The notes beneath the pieces were generated by a model. That model saw only the letters and a program-made list of their open reading frames with translations. It made no database searches and had not been told where the DNA came from. From positions 111,747 through 175,746 of the forward strand of contig NZ_JAUCMW010000008.1 in the NCBI RefSeq assembly GCF_030372765.1: DNA of 64,000 nucleotides, read 5' to 3'. This document shows positions 47,705 through 56,281 of this stretch, one piece after another. Numbering within the stretch: position 1 is the first letter of the stretch; every line of letters starts with the position of its first letter. This DNA comes from Labilibaculum sp. K2S. GTDB taxonomy: Bacteria > Bacteroidota > Bacteroidia > Bacteroidales > Marinifilaceae. The position numbers and the translations under genes were made by a program.

Positions 47705-48376
47705 CTGATAATAAAAATTAAGAAAATTAAAAAACTAAATTTATTACTTGGATTTATTATTTTAATTACGCTTATTAATTGTTCTACTAAAGAGGAACAA
47801 GATAGAGAGAAAGATGTTGTATTTACAATTTATGAAGAGACAGGTTTTGGTGGAGCTATATTGAGTACCTATCTGACTGAGCCTTTATTATTTTCTGAAA
47901 GTGATAATGAGAAAATTCGCAACTTGACTAACATTTTTGTTGAAGGATTAGTTGATTTTAATTACGAAAGAGGTTATAGGTACACCTTCAAGGCAAAAAA
48001 AATATGGATGTCAGAACCGCCTCAGGATGTTTCAGATATTAAATATATTATAAGCGAATTGCTATCAAAAGAAAAAGTTATAACTGCGGATAAAGAGGAA
48101 GAGATGACACTCTTTGTAGCATCGGAGACGATTAAATTTATACCCAGATATCGAAAAGAATATGAGGCCGAAGATGAATCGTCGCCTAATATTTATAACG
48201 CACTACGTGTGAAAGAGGTAGGAACGGATAGTTGGATGGCGCTTGTTAACATTGAAGACTTTAATTATGAATCTGGATGGGAATATGAGATTAGAGTAAA
48301 GAAAGTAACTCAAGCTGAACCATATTCTGTTAAATATGTATTACTTGATATTGTATTAAAAAAAGAGAAAAGCTAA
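47705..48376 (+). CDS. Lipoprotein with two DUF4377-like domains, non-ATG start
   Basis: The open frame begins right after a TAA at 47702 and reads LIIKIKKIKKLNLLLGFI followed by the lipobox LINC, a proper lipoprotein signal, but holds no ATG before it. The likely start is CTG 47705 or ATA 47708. Two similar domains follow: VDFNYERGYRYTFKAKKIW and EDFNYESGWEYEIRVKKV are matching cores, each ending in a strand such as KYIISELLSKE or KYVLLDIVLKK. This GYEYELRVK-type core is characteristic of DUF4377 proteins. Function unknown. Either a rare start codon or a recently lost ATG explains the 5' end. Confidence 0.68.
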   Translation: MIIKIKKIKKLNLLLGFIILITLINCSTKEEQDREKDVVFTIYEETGFGGAILSTYLTEPLLFSESDNEKIRNLTNIFVEGLVDFNYERGYRYTFKAKKIWMSEPPQDVSDIKYIISELLSKEKVITADKEEEMTLFVASETIKFIPRYRKEYEAEDESSPNIYNALRVKEVGTDSWMALVNIEDFNYESGWEYEIRVKKVTQAEPYSVKYVLLDIVLKKEKS

Positions 48377-48461
48377 AGAAATAAAAGCAGATAACACTTT
48401 GTATAAGTAATAGCAGAAAAAGTGCTGTGCAATCTGCCACCACTAACCGAAAAGAAGTGAG

Positions 48462-49724
48462 ATGACAAAAGAAAACAAAAAAATGAGTTTCAATGCCACA
48501 TGGTCAATGGCTGTGGGAGGTATGGTTGGTGGTGGGATTTTTTCCGTTTTAGGAGTAATTATTGGCATTGCCGGACAATGGGCCTGGTTAAGTTTTGTAT
48601 TGGCAGGACTTATCGCTCTGATTTCAGCATTTAGTTACAGTCAATTGGCTATTAAATATAAAAAAAGCGGTGGTGCTTTTACGTTCCTCAATGAAATAAA
48701 TCACCAGGGTATAGCCGGAAGTTTATCATGGGTACTCATTCTCGGATATATTTTAACAATTTCGGTATATGCGTTTACATTTGGACATTATGTAGCTCAC
48801 GTTTTTAATTTTGGAAGTTGGTTTCCCAGAGTACTGGCATTCACAATAATTGCAGTCTTAGCCTTAGTAAATTTGCGAGGAGTGGGAGATTCATCCAGAG
48901 TTGAAATAATAACAGTTTGGGGGAAACTATTTGTTCTTTTGGGCTTGTCAATATTTGGAATAGTTCAATGGAGTCCGGAGCAGCTTACAGCAGGAATTGA
49001 ACCTAAAAGTTGGAGTGCCGCAATTATTGGAGCCGCGACTATATTTATGGCATTTGAGGGGTTTCAGTTATTGTCCTACGATTATGAAGATATTAAAAAC
49101 CCCACAAAGACATTACCAAGAGCTACAATATCAGCTGTAATAGCAGTTATTTGTATTTATGTGTTAGTTGCACTCGGGTCAACTATGTTAGTTGGTGCAG
49201 AGACTTTAATTCAGGAAAAAGAAGTGGCTTTATCCATTGCCGGAAAACAAGCTTTGGGAATTACAGGATTGGTTTTGGTAACTATTGCAGCAGCCTTTTC
49301 GACAGGCTCGGCCATTAATGCCACGCTTTTTTCAACGGGAAGGTTAATGGAAACAGTTGCTAAAAAGAAAGACTTACCTCATCTTTTTGTTAAAGAAAAT
49401 CAAGCGAATATACCATATTATGCCATCATTATTATGGCTGGATTAGCAGCCGTTTTAGCAACTATTGGTTCGCTGAGTACGTTGGTTGATGCCGCAAGTC
49501 TGATCTTCTTAATCACTTTTTCCGTTGTTAACTATATTAGCTATCAGCAAAAAATGAAATATAGAATACTATCTCTTATTGGATCTATTGCTTGTTTGAT
49601 AGCCATATTACTTTCGTCGTATAAACAATTCCAGGAAAGACCTATACCATTAATTATTATATTGGTTTTTATCTTTTTAGCATTAATAGGCAGACCATTT
49701 ATTTTAAGGAAGATGAATAACTAA
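48462..49724 (+). CDS. APC superfamily amino acid permease
   Basis: Inner-membrane transporter of 420 residues with about 12 helices. The first helix carries the substrate-binding glycine motif AVGGMVGGGIFSVLG, followed by the conserved YSQLAIKYKKSGGAFTFLNE and AFEGFQLLSYDYEDIKNP. Substrate is probably an amino acid or amine; it cannot be narrowed from sequence. No adjacent metabolic gene gives a hint. Confidence 0.9.
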   Translation: MTKENKKMSFNATWSMAVGGMVGGGIFSVLGVIIGIAGQWAWLSFVLAGLIALISAFSYSQLAIKYKKSGGAFTFLNEINHQGIAGSLSWVLILGYILTISVYAFTFGHYVAHVFNFGSWFPRVLAFTIIAVLALVNLRGVGDSSRVEIITVWGKLFVLLGLSIFGIVQWSPEQLTAGIEPKSWSAAIIGAATIFMAFEGFQLLSYDYEDIKNPTKTLPRATISAVIAVICIYVLVALGSTMLVGAETLIQEKEVALSIAGKQALGITGLVLVTIAAAFSTGSAINATLFSTGRLMETVAKKKDLPHLFVKENQANIPYYAIIIMAGLAAVLATIGSLSTLVDAASLIFLITFSVVNYISYQQKMKYRILSLIGSIACLIAILLSSYKQFQERPIPLIIILVFIFLALIGRPFILRKMNN

Positions 49725-49882
49725 GATATGTAAATTGCAAACTTAGGATGTATAAAAATAATAACCGATATGGTTGTAAGTCCTAGAGTTATAGCCCGCT
49801 CAAACTTCATATCAGTTTGACAGGAAAGTGCCATAACTGTCACGATACCATGTAATTTACCATCGCTTATAGAAGATAAACA

Positions 49883-50458
49883 ATGAAAGATTTAATTCTT
49901 ATAGGTCCTGTTGCAGTTGGAAAAACAACAACAGCAAAACTGCTTTCCGAAAAGTTAAACAAACCATTAATTTCGATGGATGATCTTCGATTTGACTATT
50001 ATAAAGAAATCGGATATGACAACAATCATATGAAACATCTGTTTGAAAAAGCCGGGATAATGGCTATCTACCAATACGGAAAGATTTTTGATGCTTATTC
50101 AATAGAAAGAATACTTGAGGATCATCAGAATTGTATATTTGATTTTGGTGGAGGAAATAATGCGTCAGGATTTAATTTCGAGTTTAAACGCCTTAAAAAA
50201 GCTTTAAATCCATACGAAAATATTGTTCTTTTATTTCCTTGTGCCGATAAAGAGGAATCATTAAATTTTATCTGTAAGCGTCGTAATTTCACCGAAATTC
50301 AAAAAGAGCTAATTGAACATATAGTTATGGACGAATCAAATTTCAGGTTAGCCACACATATAGTTTTTGTAAAAGACAAAACGCCTGAAGAAGTTTGTAA
50401 TGAAGTATTATTAATAACAAATAATTTGCAGCAGAACAATTTGATAAGCAATGAATAA
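49883..50458 (+). CDS. P-loop kinase-like protein (shikimate kinase/AAA type)
   Basis: A 191-residue NTP-binding protein. The P-loop is LIGPVAVGKTTTAKLLSE at residues 4-21, followed by ISMDDLRFDYYKEIG in a substrate-binding position, and CIFDFGGGNNASGF as a Walker B-like strand. It resembles shikimate kinase in the first 40 residues but lacks the shikimate-binding motifs I would expect later, so the substrate is open. Its stop overlaps the DJ-1 gene by 8 bases, implying coupled translation. Confidence 0.72.
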   Translation: MKDLILIGPVAVGKTTTAKLLSEKLNKPLISMDDLRFDYYKEIGYDNNHMKHLFEKAGIMAIYQYGKIFDAYSIERILEDHQNCIFDFGGGNNASGFNFEFKRLKKALNPYENIVLLFPCADKEESLNFICKRRNFTEIQKELIEHIVMDESNFRLATHIVFVKDKTPEEVCNEVLLITNNLQQNNLISNE

Positions 50459-51044
50459 AAAAGTTCTCTTATTTTTGGCTCAAGGATTTGAAGCTTACGA
50501 GGCCAGTGCATTTACCGATGTGTTTGGTTGGAGCAGGGAGTGTGGTTTCGAGCAAGTGGATATGCTCACAACAGGATTGCGTCCTGTACTAAAATGTTAT
50601 TGGAATTTGATTGTACAGCCCGAACTTCCTTTCGAGCAAATAAATGTGAATGATTTCGATGCTTTAGCCATTCCCGGAGGATCTGGCGATGCTGGTTTTT
50701 TTGAGGATGCCTACGACGAACGCTTTCTCAGTTTAATTCGCGAATTTGATAAAAAAGGGAAGCCGATTGCCTCGATTTGTGTAGCTGCTTTGCCAATTGG
50801 GAAATCGGGAATTTTAAAAAACAGAAAAGCAACAACATGGGACTTAAACGAAGGTGTCAGACGCAAGCAATTAGCTGAATTCGGTGCTTTGGTTCAGGAA
50901 AAGCAATTGGTGGTCGATAATAACATCATTACATCAACAGGTCCGGCAACAAGCCTCGATGTAGCTTTCCATTTACTTGAAATACTGACCAGCAACCGGA
51001 ATGTAACTGAAATAAAAAGGAATATGCGTTTCAAATTGGATTAA
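50451..51044 (+). CDS. DJ-1/PfpI family protein
   Basis: Class I glutamine amidotransferase-like fold, 197 residues. The catalytic nucleophile is Cys110 in ASICVAALPIG and the assisting Glu14 lies in QGFEAYEA, the DJ-1 pair. IPGGSGD and ATTWDLNEGVRRKQL also fit. Members act as glyoxalases, deglycases or chaperones; the exact activity is uncertain. The stop codon lies inside a 17-bp hairpin shared with the convergent ppnP gene. Confidence 0.88.
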   Translation: MNKKVLLFLAQGFEAYEASAFTDVFGWSRECGFEQVDMLTTGLRPVLKCYWNLIVQPELPFEQINVNDFDALAIPGGSGDAGFFEDAYDERFLSLIREFDKKGKPIASICVAALPIGKSGILKNRKATTWDLNEGVRRKQLAEFGALVQEKQLVVDNNIITSTGPATSLDVAFHLLEILTSNRNVTEIKRNMRFKLD

Positions 51045-51076
51045 CTTTTGAGATTGAGTAAAAGTTAATCCAATTT
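51033..51076. terminator. Bidirectional 17-bp terminator between DJ-1 and ppnP genes
   Basis: 51033-51049 is fully complementary to 51060-51076 around a 10-base loop. T-rich ends exist on both strands. The left arm contains the stop codon of the DJ-1 gene. Confidence 0.88.
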
Positions 51077-51089
51077 TACAGCAAACTGA

Positions 51090-51371
51090 TTATTTATACT
51101 GGCACAAATAGGAAGTTTGTCCAACCGATTTCACTTGAAAAGAGGCATTCGCATCAACTTCAAAAGTTTCGCCCGATTTGTAAGATTTCCATTCAGTCTC
51201 ATTAGGAAGTAATACAATTAATTCACCTTCAATAACAGTCATTGTTTCGTGCATCGAAGTGCCAAATTTATAGTCGCCTTTTTCCATAACTCCAACAGTT
51301 GATTTTCCCGATGCAGTTGTGTAACCTAACGATTTTACAGTTTCATTAAAGTATGCGTTAGCTGAAATCAT
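51090..51371 (-). CDS. ppnP: Pyrimidine/purine nucleoside phosphorylase PpnP
   Basis: Small cupin-fold enzyme that cleaves nucleosides with phosphate to bases and ribose-1-phosphate. The 93 residues match the family along the full length: NAYFNETVKSLGYTTASGK, GVMEKGDYKFGTSMHETMTV, and the end ASFQVKSVGQTSYLCQY. A TATATTTG promoter element lies 24 bases upstream. Single gene, convergent with the DJ-1 gene. Confidence 0.93.
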   Translation of the reverse strand: MISANAYFNETVKSLGYTTASGKSTVGVMEKGDYKFGTSMHETMTVIEGELIVLLPNETEWKSYKSGETFEVDANASFQVKSVGQTSYLCQYK

Positions 51372-51394
51372 AATTCTAGTTTTTAAATTTTAAG

Positions 51395-51402
51395 CAAATA
51401 TA
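51395..51402 (-). promoter_or_regulatory. Bacteroidota -7 element for ppnP
   Basis: The minus strand reads TATATTTG, 24 bases before the ppnP start. Confidence 0.5.
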
Positions 51403-51626
51403 GGTGAATGAATTAAAGATGCACTATTTTTAATAGTGATAAAAAAGGAGCTTCCTGTAAAGCCATTAAATGCTTCATTCATAGCAATTGTTTAGAGATT
51501 TATCCTATCGCTTTTTTACAATCTAGAAAGTTAATGACTATTCATGCCGTCGCACGATTGTATTGTTAGTTATTGCAAAAATAGAATAATAAAAGTCGTA
51601 TCTTTTGCTTTACAAAATTGTTTGTT

Positions 51627-52127
51627 ATGAGATACTTACTAGTCATCAGTCTTTTGTTCGCGAGCTTTTCCTGTTCAAACACTACTGAAAAGGGGAGAAT
51701 GATTAATTCCCAAAAACTAAGTTATCTCATCTCCAAAAAGGACAAAACCTTGGTATACATTTGGACAACATGGTGCAGTGGCTGTCGCAAAACTTTGGCT
51801 GAAACGCTGCCCCGGCTCCAAGAAACTATTGATGCTTCCGAATATCAAATACTACTAATAGCAGCAAGTAAAAACAAAGCAGAAGTCGATTCTCTGGTAT
51901 CAAATAATGCGTTGCAGGTAAACTCCTATTTTCTCGATTTTGCAGGTCCCGATAAAGGCATATTTCAAAATTCAGGCATTCACTTTCTGTTGGAGAAAAC
52001 TTTTCCGAACGATGAGATATTTACCCGGGCCATTCCGGTATTCTTTTTGGTTGACAGAAAGGGAAAAGTCCTGAATAAAAAACTTCCCCATTCCTACGAT
52101 GAAGCTATTTACCTGTTAAATAGATAG
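51627..52127 (+). CDS. Thioredoxin-like lipoprotein (CxxC)
   Basis: Exported redox protein of 166 residues from ATG 51627. The lipobox FASFSC gives a lipidated cysteine near residue 16. The thioredoxin fold carries the active site WTTWCSGCRKTL (CSGC) and a cis-proline-like AIPVFFLVDRKGKVL. It resembles TlpA/ResA-type thiol reductases, though shorter in the central part. Probably keeps periplasmic thiols reduced. A TTG at 51618 is in frame upstream. Confidence 0.85.
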   Translation: MRYLLVISLLFASFSCSNTTEKGRMINSQKLSYLISKKDKTLVYIWTTWCSGCRKTLAETLPRLQETIDASEYQILLIAASKNKAEVDSLVSNNALQVNSYFLDFAGPDKGIFQNSGIHFLLEKTFPNDEIFTRAIPVFFLVDRKGKVLNKKLPHSYDEAIYLLNR

Positions 52128-52220
52128 TTGTGTTTGCATTGTAATGTTTATCATTTCTTAAATTAATTATAAACAGTATTATTTCGGCTTGTTAAGTTGC
52201 TAATGTTAAGTAAAATATTT

Positions 52221-52228
52221 TACATTCG
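52221..52228 (+). promoter_or_regulatory. Possible -7 element upstream of the TIG lipoprotein gene
   Basis: TACATTCG is one base off TAnnTTTG. It would start a leader of about 60 bases that contains the hairpin at 52248-52273. Confidence 0.3.
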
Positions 52229-52247
52229 TGAATGTTTTAAAAAATAT

Positions 52248-52273
52248 AGTCTATTTAAACGAATAGGCTTTTT
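52248..52273 (+). promoter_or_regulatory. Terminator-like hairpin in the leader of the TIG lipoprotein gene
   Basis: AGTCTATT (52248-52255) pairs with AATAGGCT (52262-52269), allowing one T-G pair, and five T residues follow. It ends 20 bases before the ATG. It could be an attenuator or the terminator of the thioredoxin gene upstream. Confidence 0.5.
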
Positions 52274-52293
52274 AACTTTTACAAAAGAAACTT

Positions 52294-53505
52294 ATGAAAA
52301 TAAAATTATTTTTAATGATGTGCTTGGCAGGAGCACTTAATCTCTCTTGTTCCGATAGTGATGATACGATTGAACTGGTAGCAGGAAAACTTAATGTTAC
52401 TGAAGCCAAAGCAGGCGATGAGTTGATAATTACAGGTGAAGGCTTCAGTAATGTAAAAGAAGAAAACCTGATAAAATTGAATGACCTGGTAATTTCTGTT
52501 TCAGAAGCTACGGCTTCTCAGCTTAAGTTGGTTCTTCCCCAAGAAGCTAAAACAGGAATTCTTTCTGTAACAGTTGATGAAAAAAGTATTGATTTTGGTG
52601 TTTTTAAGGTTTTGGAAGAAAAAGTTTTTGTATTAAAATCAAACTATGATAATCAGTACGATAATGTTATAGAAATCAATCCGGAAACAGGTGCCGAAAG
52701 TGTTTTGTTGGAATTACCTTGGTCGGGCGGAGAGTATATGTATTCTTCATTATCTTATTTAAAAAGCACCAACGAAATTTTGTTGATTGCAAGTCCTGAA
52801 ATAGATATAAAAAAATATAAAATATTGAGAATTAATCTTGACACAAAATCTATTATAGAAAAGGAATTTGAGTCAGATACCAAGTTAGAGTGGGTAGACC
52901 TTATAACGGATAATGAAAGCAATGTATATGTAAATAAAAGCTGGAATTATTGGGATTCAGCGAATGAAAAATCGATTAAAAAATCACAGTTATTCAGATA
53001 TGATTTGCAATCGGGGGAAGAAGAATTGTTAGTAGAAGTAAAAGATGATATTATTTCCAGTTGTAAAGTTATTGGAACAGATAAAATTCTTTTGGTCGTT
53101 GGAGAAGAAAATGAGGGAGCTGCTAACTTAATGGTTTTGGATCTTTCAACTAAACAGACGAAAGAAATTCCACTTGAACCAAGTGGGTTTTTTTATGGAG
53201 TAATGTTGAACGAAAATAATGAAGCTTTTGTTCTTAGTGAGGGGGAACACTACGAATATAGCTTATTAAAGATTGATTTAGAAACTGGAAAATCTGAAGT
53301 TTTTCTTGATTTCCCTCAAGGGAAATTTTATTATGAATATGCCTCTTACTCAATTGCGAATAATGAGGTTGTGTGCTTTAGAAGTAATGATGATGATAGT
53401 GTTGATAAGATTTGTCGGATTAATTTGCAAGAAAAGAGTTTCAGATTTGTCGATATAAATGAAAGTAAGGATTGGTTTCACGAATCGTTAGTGGTTTTCA
53501 TGTAA
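52294..53505 (+). CDS. IPT/TIG-domain lipoprotein with propeller-like repeats
   Basis: Surface or periplasmic lipoprotein of 403 residues. The lipobox LNLSC gives Cys near residue 19. Residues about 30-108 look like an IPT/TIG immunoglobulin-like domain (AKAGDELIITGEGFSN, LKLVLPQEAKTGILSVTV). The remainder has repeats of about 45-50 residues of type LxxINxxTGxxExLLELP, for example NVIEINPETGAESVLLEL, LFRYDLQSGEEELLVEV and LLKIDLETGKSEVFLDF, which suggests a beta-propeller. No binding partner is evident; a damaged barrel gene follows 10 bases later. Confidence 0.78.
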   Translation: MKIKLFLMMCLAGALNLSCSDSDDTIELVAGKLNVTEAKAGDELIITGEGFSNVKEENLIKLNDLVISVSEATASQLKLVLPQEAKTGILSVTVDEKSIDFGVFKVLEEKVFVLKSNYDNQYDNVIEINPETGAESVLLELPWSGGEYMYSSLSYLKSTNEILLIASPEIDIKKYKILRINLDTKSIIEKEFESDTKLEWVDLITDNESNVYVNKSWNYWDSANEKSIKKSQLFRYDLQSGEEELLVEVKDDIISSCKVIGTDKILLVVGEENEGAANLMVLDLSTKQTKEIPLEPSGFFYGVMLNENNEAFVLSEGEHYEYSLLKIDLETGKSEVFLDFPQGKFYYEYASYSIANNEVVCFRSNDDDSVDKICRINLQEKSFRFVDINESKDWFHESLVVFM

Positions 53506-53515
53506 TCTCAAAAAA

Positions 53516-53923
53516 ATGAAAAAGACATTATTCCTATCATTGATTATAGGATTTGGAATAACAGTATTCTCATAAACTACAAATTGGAGAGCAAGTTATA
53601 ACTGTACCACTGAATTGGGAATTGTTACATTTACAGGTGTTTTATCCTGAAATAAGAGTAAAATATGAAGATGAGTATTACGGTGCTTCAGAGTATTCTT
53701 TATTTGAAATGATGTTACTTTTCGTGAAGATTTGAATATATCATGGGGGATAGGTGCTTCTATATGTGAGCAGGAGTTTGGTTATTTGCGTCTGCCGGTA
53801 TATCTGTGTAAAAACAATATTATACAGGAAAACATTACTCTAATGCTAGGTGTTGAATTTAAATCGAATTTATCAGACCACTCAAAACTGATACTCCAAA
53901 TTCGTTTTAGTTTCAATTTTTAA
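53516..53923 (+). pseudogene. Broken outer-membrane barrel gene
   Basis: Begins ATG 53516 with a good signal peptide MKKTLFLSLIIGFGITVFS and then hits TAA (53573). A protein-like stretch continues in another frame (HKLQIGEQVITVPLNWELL, ending about 53700), and the first frame then resumes as DVTFREDLNISWGIG to LILQIRFSFNF, ending at 53923 with a C-terminal Phe like a barrel. Two frame changes or an internal rearrangement would be needed to join the parts. The total length, about 135 residues, is also short for a barrel. Sequencing errors are an alternative. Confidence 0.6.
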
Positions 53924-53946
53924 CAGAACCTGATTTTTTAAATGAG

Positions 53947-53972
53947 CCCACTCTTGCGAGTGGGTTTTTTTA
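53947..53972 (+). terminator. Terminator after the broken barrel gene
   Basis: CCCACTC (53947-53953) pairs with GAGTGGG (53958-53964) around TTGC, followed by seven T residues. Confidence 0.93.
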
Positions 53973-54193
53973 TGGATTAGAAAATGGAAACTATTTAATA
54001 CGTAAAATTGATTCGCGAAAACCAGTCTTAATAGCTAAACCAAAACAATTTTGATGTTGTATTTATTTTGCAGGAATGGCTCATAAAGAGTACTTTTGCT
54101 GAGTATTAGAAAGAAGGTGTTTTTGCCATGAAAAAGCAGAAATCATTCTAAATGGTGAATTTTTTATTTTTTCCAGAAGAGGGGATATTTTAG

Positions 54194-55450
54194 ATGAATA
54201 GAAGTGAAATTGAATTAATGGCGCCGGTTGGTTCATACGAATCATTGATGGCCGCTATACAAGGAGGAGCCAATTCTATCTATTTTGGCATTGAGCAGTT
54301 GAACATGAGATCGAGATCTTCGAATAACTTTACCATCGAAGATTTGCACAATATTGCTTCTATTTGTAAGGAGAACAATATCAAATCGTACCTAACGGTG
54401 AACACTGTTTTGTTTGATCATGATATTAAAGTGATGCACAAAATTGTTGATGCGGCAAAAGAAGGTGGCGTAACAGCAATTATTGCTGCCGATGTTTCTG
54501 CAATTATGTATGCCCGCACAATTGATGTGGAAGTTCACATTTCCACCCAATGCAACATTACCAACATCGAGGCGGTGAAGTTCTATGCTCAGTTTGCTGA
54601 TGTGGTAGTTCTGGCGCGGGAATTGAATTTGAATCAGGTGGCAGCTATCTACAAACAAATTGTTGATGAGGAAATCCGCGGTCCAAAAGGGGAATTGATT
54701 CAAATAGAGATGTTTGCCCACGGAGCATTGTGCATGGCTGTTTCAGGAAAATGCTATTTGAGCCTGCACGAAAAAAATTCATCTGCAAATCGAGGTGCAT
54801 GCATGCAAACATGCCGAAAAGCCTATACAGTTACCGAAAAGGAATCAGGGAATCAGCTGGAGATCGATAATGAATACATCATGTCGCCAAAAGACTTGTG
54901 CACCATTGGTTTTCTAAATAAAATGCTCGATGCAGGAGTTCGGGTTCTGAAATTTGAAGGACGAGCCCGCTCTCCGGAATATGTAAAAACAGTAGTTTCT
55001 AACTACAGCGAGGCGGTCGATGCTTACCTGAAAGATGATTATACCCGTGATAAAATTGATCAGTGGATGAAAAATCTTGCCACTGTCTTTAATCGCGGTT
55101 TTTGGGATGGCTATTATCTCGGACAAAAGATTGGTGAGTGGAGTGAGGAGTATGGCAACCGGGCAACCAAACGCAAAATGCTGATTGGTAAGGGAACCAA
55201 TTACTTTGCCAAGATTAAAGTGGCAGAATTTTTGCTGGAATCGCAGGAATTAAAGGTGGGAGATCAGATTTTGATCACAGGTCCCACAACCGGTGTAATT
55301 GAAACGACTGTAAAAGAAATTCGGGTGAATCTGAAATCAGTCGAAAAAGCTGTTAAAGGCGATAGTTTTTCCATTTCAATGGATACAATGATTCGCCGGT
55401 CGGATAAATTGTATAAGATTGTAGAAGTGACCAATGATTTAATTCAGTAG
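54194..55450 (+). CDS. Peptidase U32 family protein (tRNA/rRNA hydroxylation type)
   Basis: A 418-residue protein with the U32 TIM-barrel: LMAPVGSYESLMAAIQGGAN, SIYFGIEQLNMR, VEVHISTQCNITN. The four-cysteine cluster that holds an iron-sulfur centre is visible across ALCMAVSGKCYLS and NRGACMQTCRKAY. KFEGRARSPEYVKTVV follows. Characterised relatives (TrhP, RlhA) use prephenate-dependent chemistry to hydroxylate RNA pyrimidines; older protease labels may not apply. Which RNA is modified cannot be told. Confidence 0.9.
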   Translation: MNRSEIELMAPVGSYESLMAAIQGGANSIYFGIEQLNMRSRSSNNFTIEDLHNIASICKENNIKSYLTVNTVLFDHDIKVMHKIVDAAKEGGVTAIIAADVSAIMYARTIDVEVHISTQCNITNIEAVKFYAQFADVVVLARELNLNQVAAIYKQIVDEEIRGPKGELIQIEMFAHGALCMAVSGKCYLSLHEKNSSANRGACMQTCRKAYTVTEKESGNQLEIDNEYIMSPKDLCTIGFLNKMLDAGVRVLKFEGRARSPEYVKTVVSNYSEAVDAYLKDDYTRDKIDQWMKNLATVFNRGFWDGYYLGQKIGEWSEEYGNRATKRKMLIGKGTNYFAKIKVAEFLLESQELKVGDQILITGPTTGVIETTVKEIRVNLKSVEKAVKGDSFSISMDTMIRRSDKLYKIVEVTNDLIQ

Positions 55451-55666
55451 AAAGGTTAAAGGTCAGGCAAAGTTTAAAGTTAAGTCTAATAAATCTTGAA
55501 GAGTCTGAAAATTACCCTGAAGGGGCTTAATAATATAGCGCAGGGCAACGCCCTGTGTGATCGTTAGTAGTTATAAAACGTCTCACGGTATTATTTTAAT
55601 AGTTGAAATATTGTTGTTCGCGACGAAAAAGGAAAGAGTATATTATTGAGATAAATAAAATCAAAC
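55451..55666. other. Repeat-rich intergenic region upstream of the TlpA gene
   Basis: This part of the 315-base gap holds a run of degenerate AAAGGTTAAAGGTCA-type words (55453-55515) and a hairpin CAGGGC/GCCCTG (55541-55555) that extends through G-T pairs. The palindrome element copy B follows. No gene is seen. Confidence 0.55.
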
Positions 55667-55737
55667 ATGAAACGTCCGTGATTAAATAATTATTAGCTCA
55701 TACACGAGAATGATTATTTACTCATGCTAAGTTCCAT
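55667..55737 (+). repeat. Nested palindrome leader element, copy B
   Basis: The outer arms are ATGAAAC (55667-55673) and GTTCCAT (55731-55737), six of seven pairs. The inner arms 55683-55693 and 55710-55720 pair at all 11 positions with one G-T. Compared with copy A (6935-7002) the first 11 bases and the inner 3' arm are identical. It ends 28 bases before the TlpA gene start. Confidence 0.75.
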
Positions 55738-55765
55738 TTGACCATAAAATGAAAAAAGTAAGCAG

Positions 55766-56269
55766 ATGAAAAAAATATTCATTACTCTATTGGCTATTGT
55801 TGCCACAACAACTCTTTTTGCACAGGATCATCAAGGATCACTGGTAAAAAACGGCGATCAGGTACCCAGTTTTTCAGTTCTTACATTAGATGGAAAAGAA
55901 TTTGTTATCAGTGATTTAAAGGGCAAGGTAGTTCAGATTAACTTTTTTGCTACATGGTGTGGTCCTTGTATGAAAGAACTGCCGGAAGTTGAAAGTCAGT
56001 TGTGGCCTAAATTCAAAAATAAAAATTTTGCAATGGTTTCTATTGGACGAGAGCACACAAAGGAACAGTTGGAAGCTTTCAACGAGAAAAAAGGCTTTAC
56101 ATTTCCTATTGCTCCCGATCCTAAACGGGAAGTGTATTCTAAATTTGCAAGTCAGTACATTCCTCGTAATTTTATTGTTGATAAAACAGGCAAAATTGTA
56201 TGGCAGGGAGTTGGTTTTAGTCAGGAAGAACTGAATCAGATGATGAAAGTGATTCAAGAGAATTTATAA
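55766..56269 (+). CDS. TlpA-family thioredoxin, exported
   Basis: Periplasmic thiol-disulfide reductase of 167 residues. A signal peptide (residues 1-20, ending TLFAQ) is followed by a thioredoxin fold with FFATWCGPCMKELPEVES (CGPC active site) and the cis-Pro region SQYIPRNFIVDKTGKIV. Such proteins reduce apocytochromes or other exported substrates. It is preceded by palindrome copy B; a six-codon reading frame at 55749 overlaps its start as ATGA. DUF2797 gene follows 12 bases later. Confidence 0.92.
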   Translation: MKKIFITLLAIVATTTLFAQDHQGSLVKNGDQVPSFSVLTLDGKEFVISDLKGKVVQINFFATWCGPCMKELPEVESQLWPKFKNKNFAMVSIGREHTKEQLEAFNEKKGFTFPIAPDPKREVYSKFASQYIPRNFIVDKTGKIVWQGVGFSQEELNQMMKVIQENL

Positions 56270-56281
56270 ATAGAGAATTGA

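Noticed and set aside
55541..55555. Terminator of the U32 gene
   Set aside because: The CAGGGC/GCCCTG hairpin is strong but has no T run and lies 90 bases from the stop, so it was only noted as a dyad.
55749..55769. Independent small protein gene
   Set aside because: Six codons are too few to call a gene; it is only reported as a possible leader frame.
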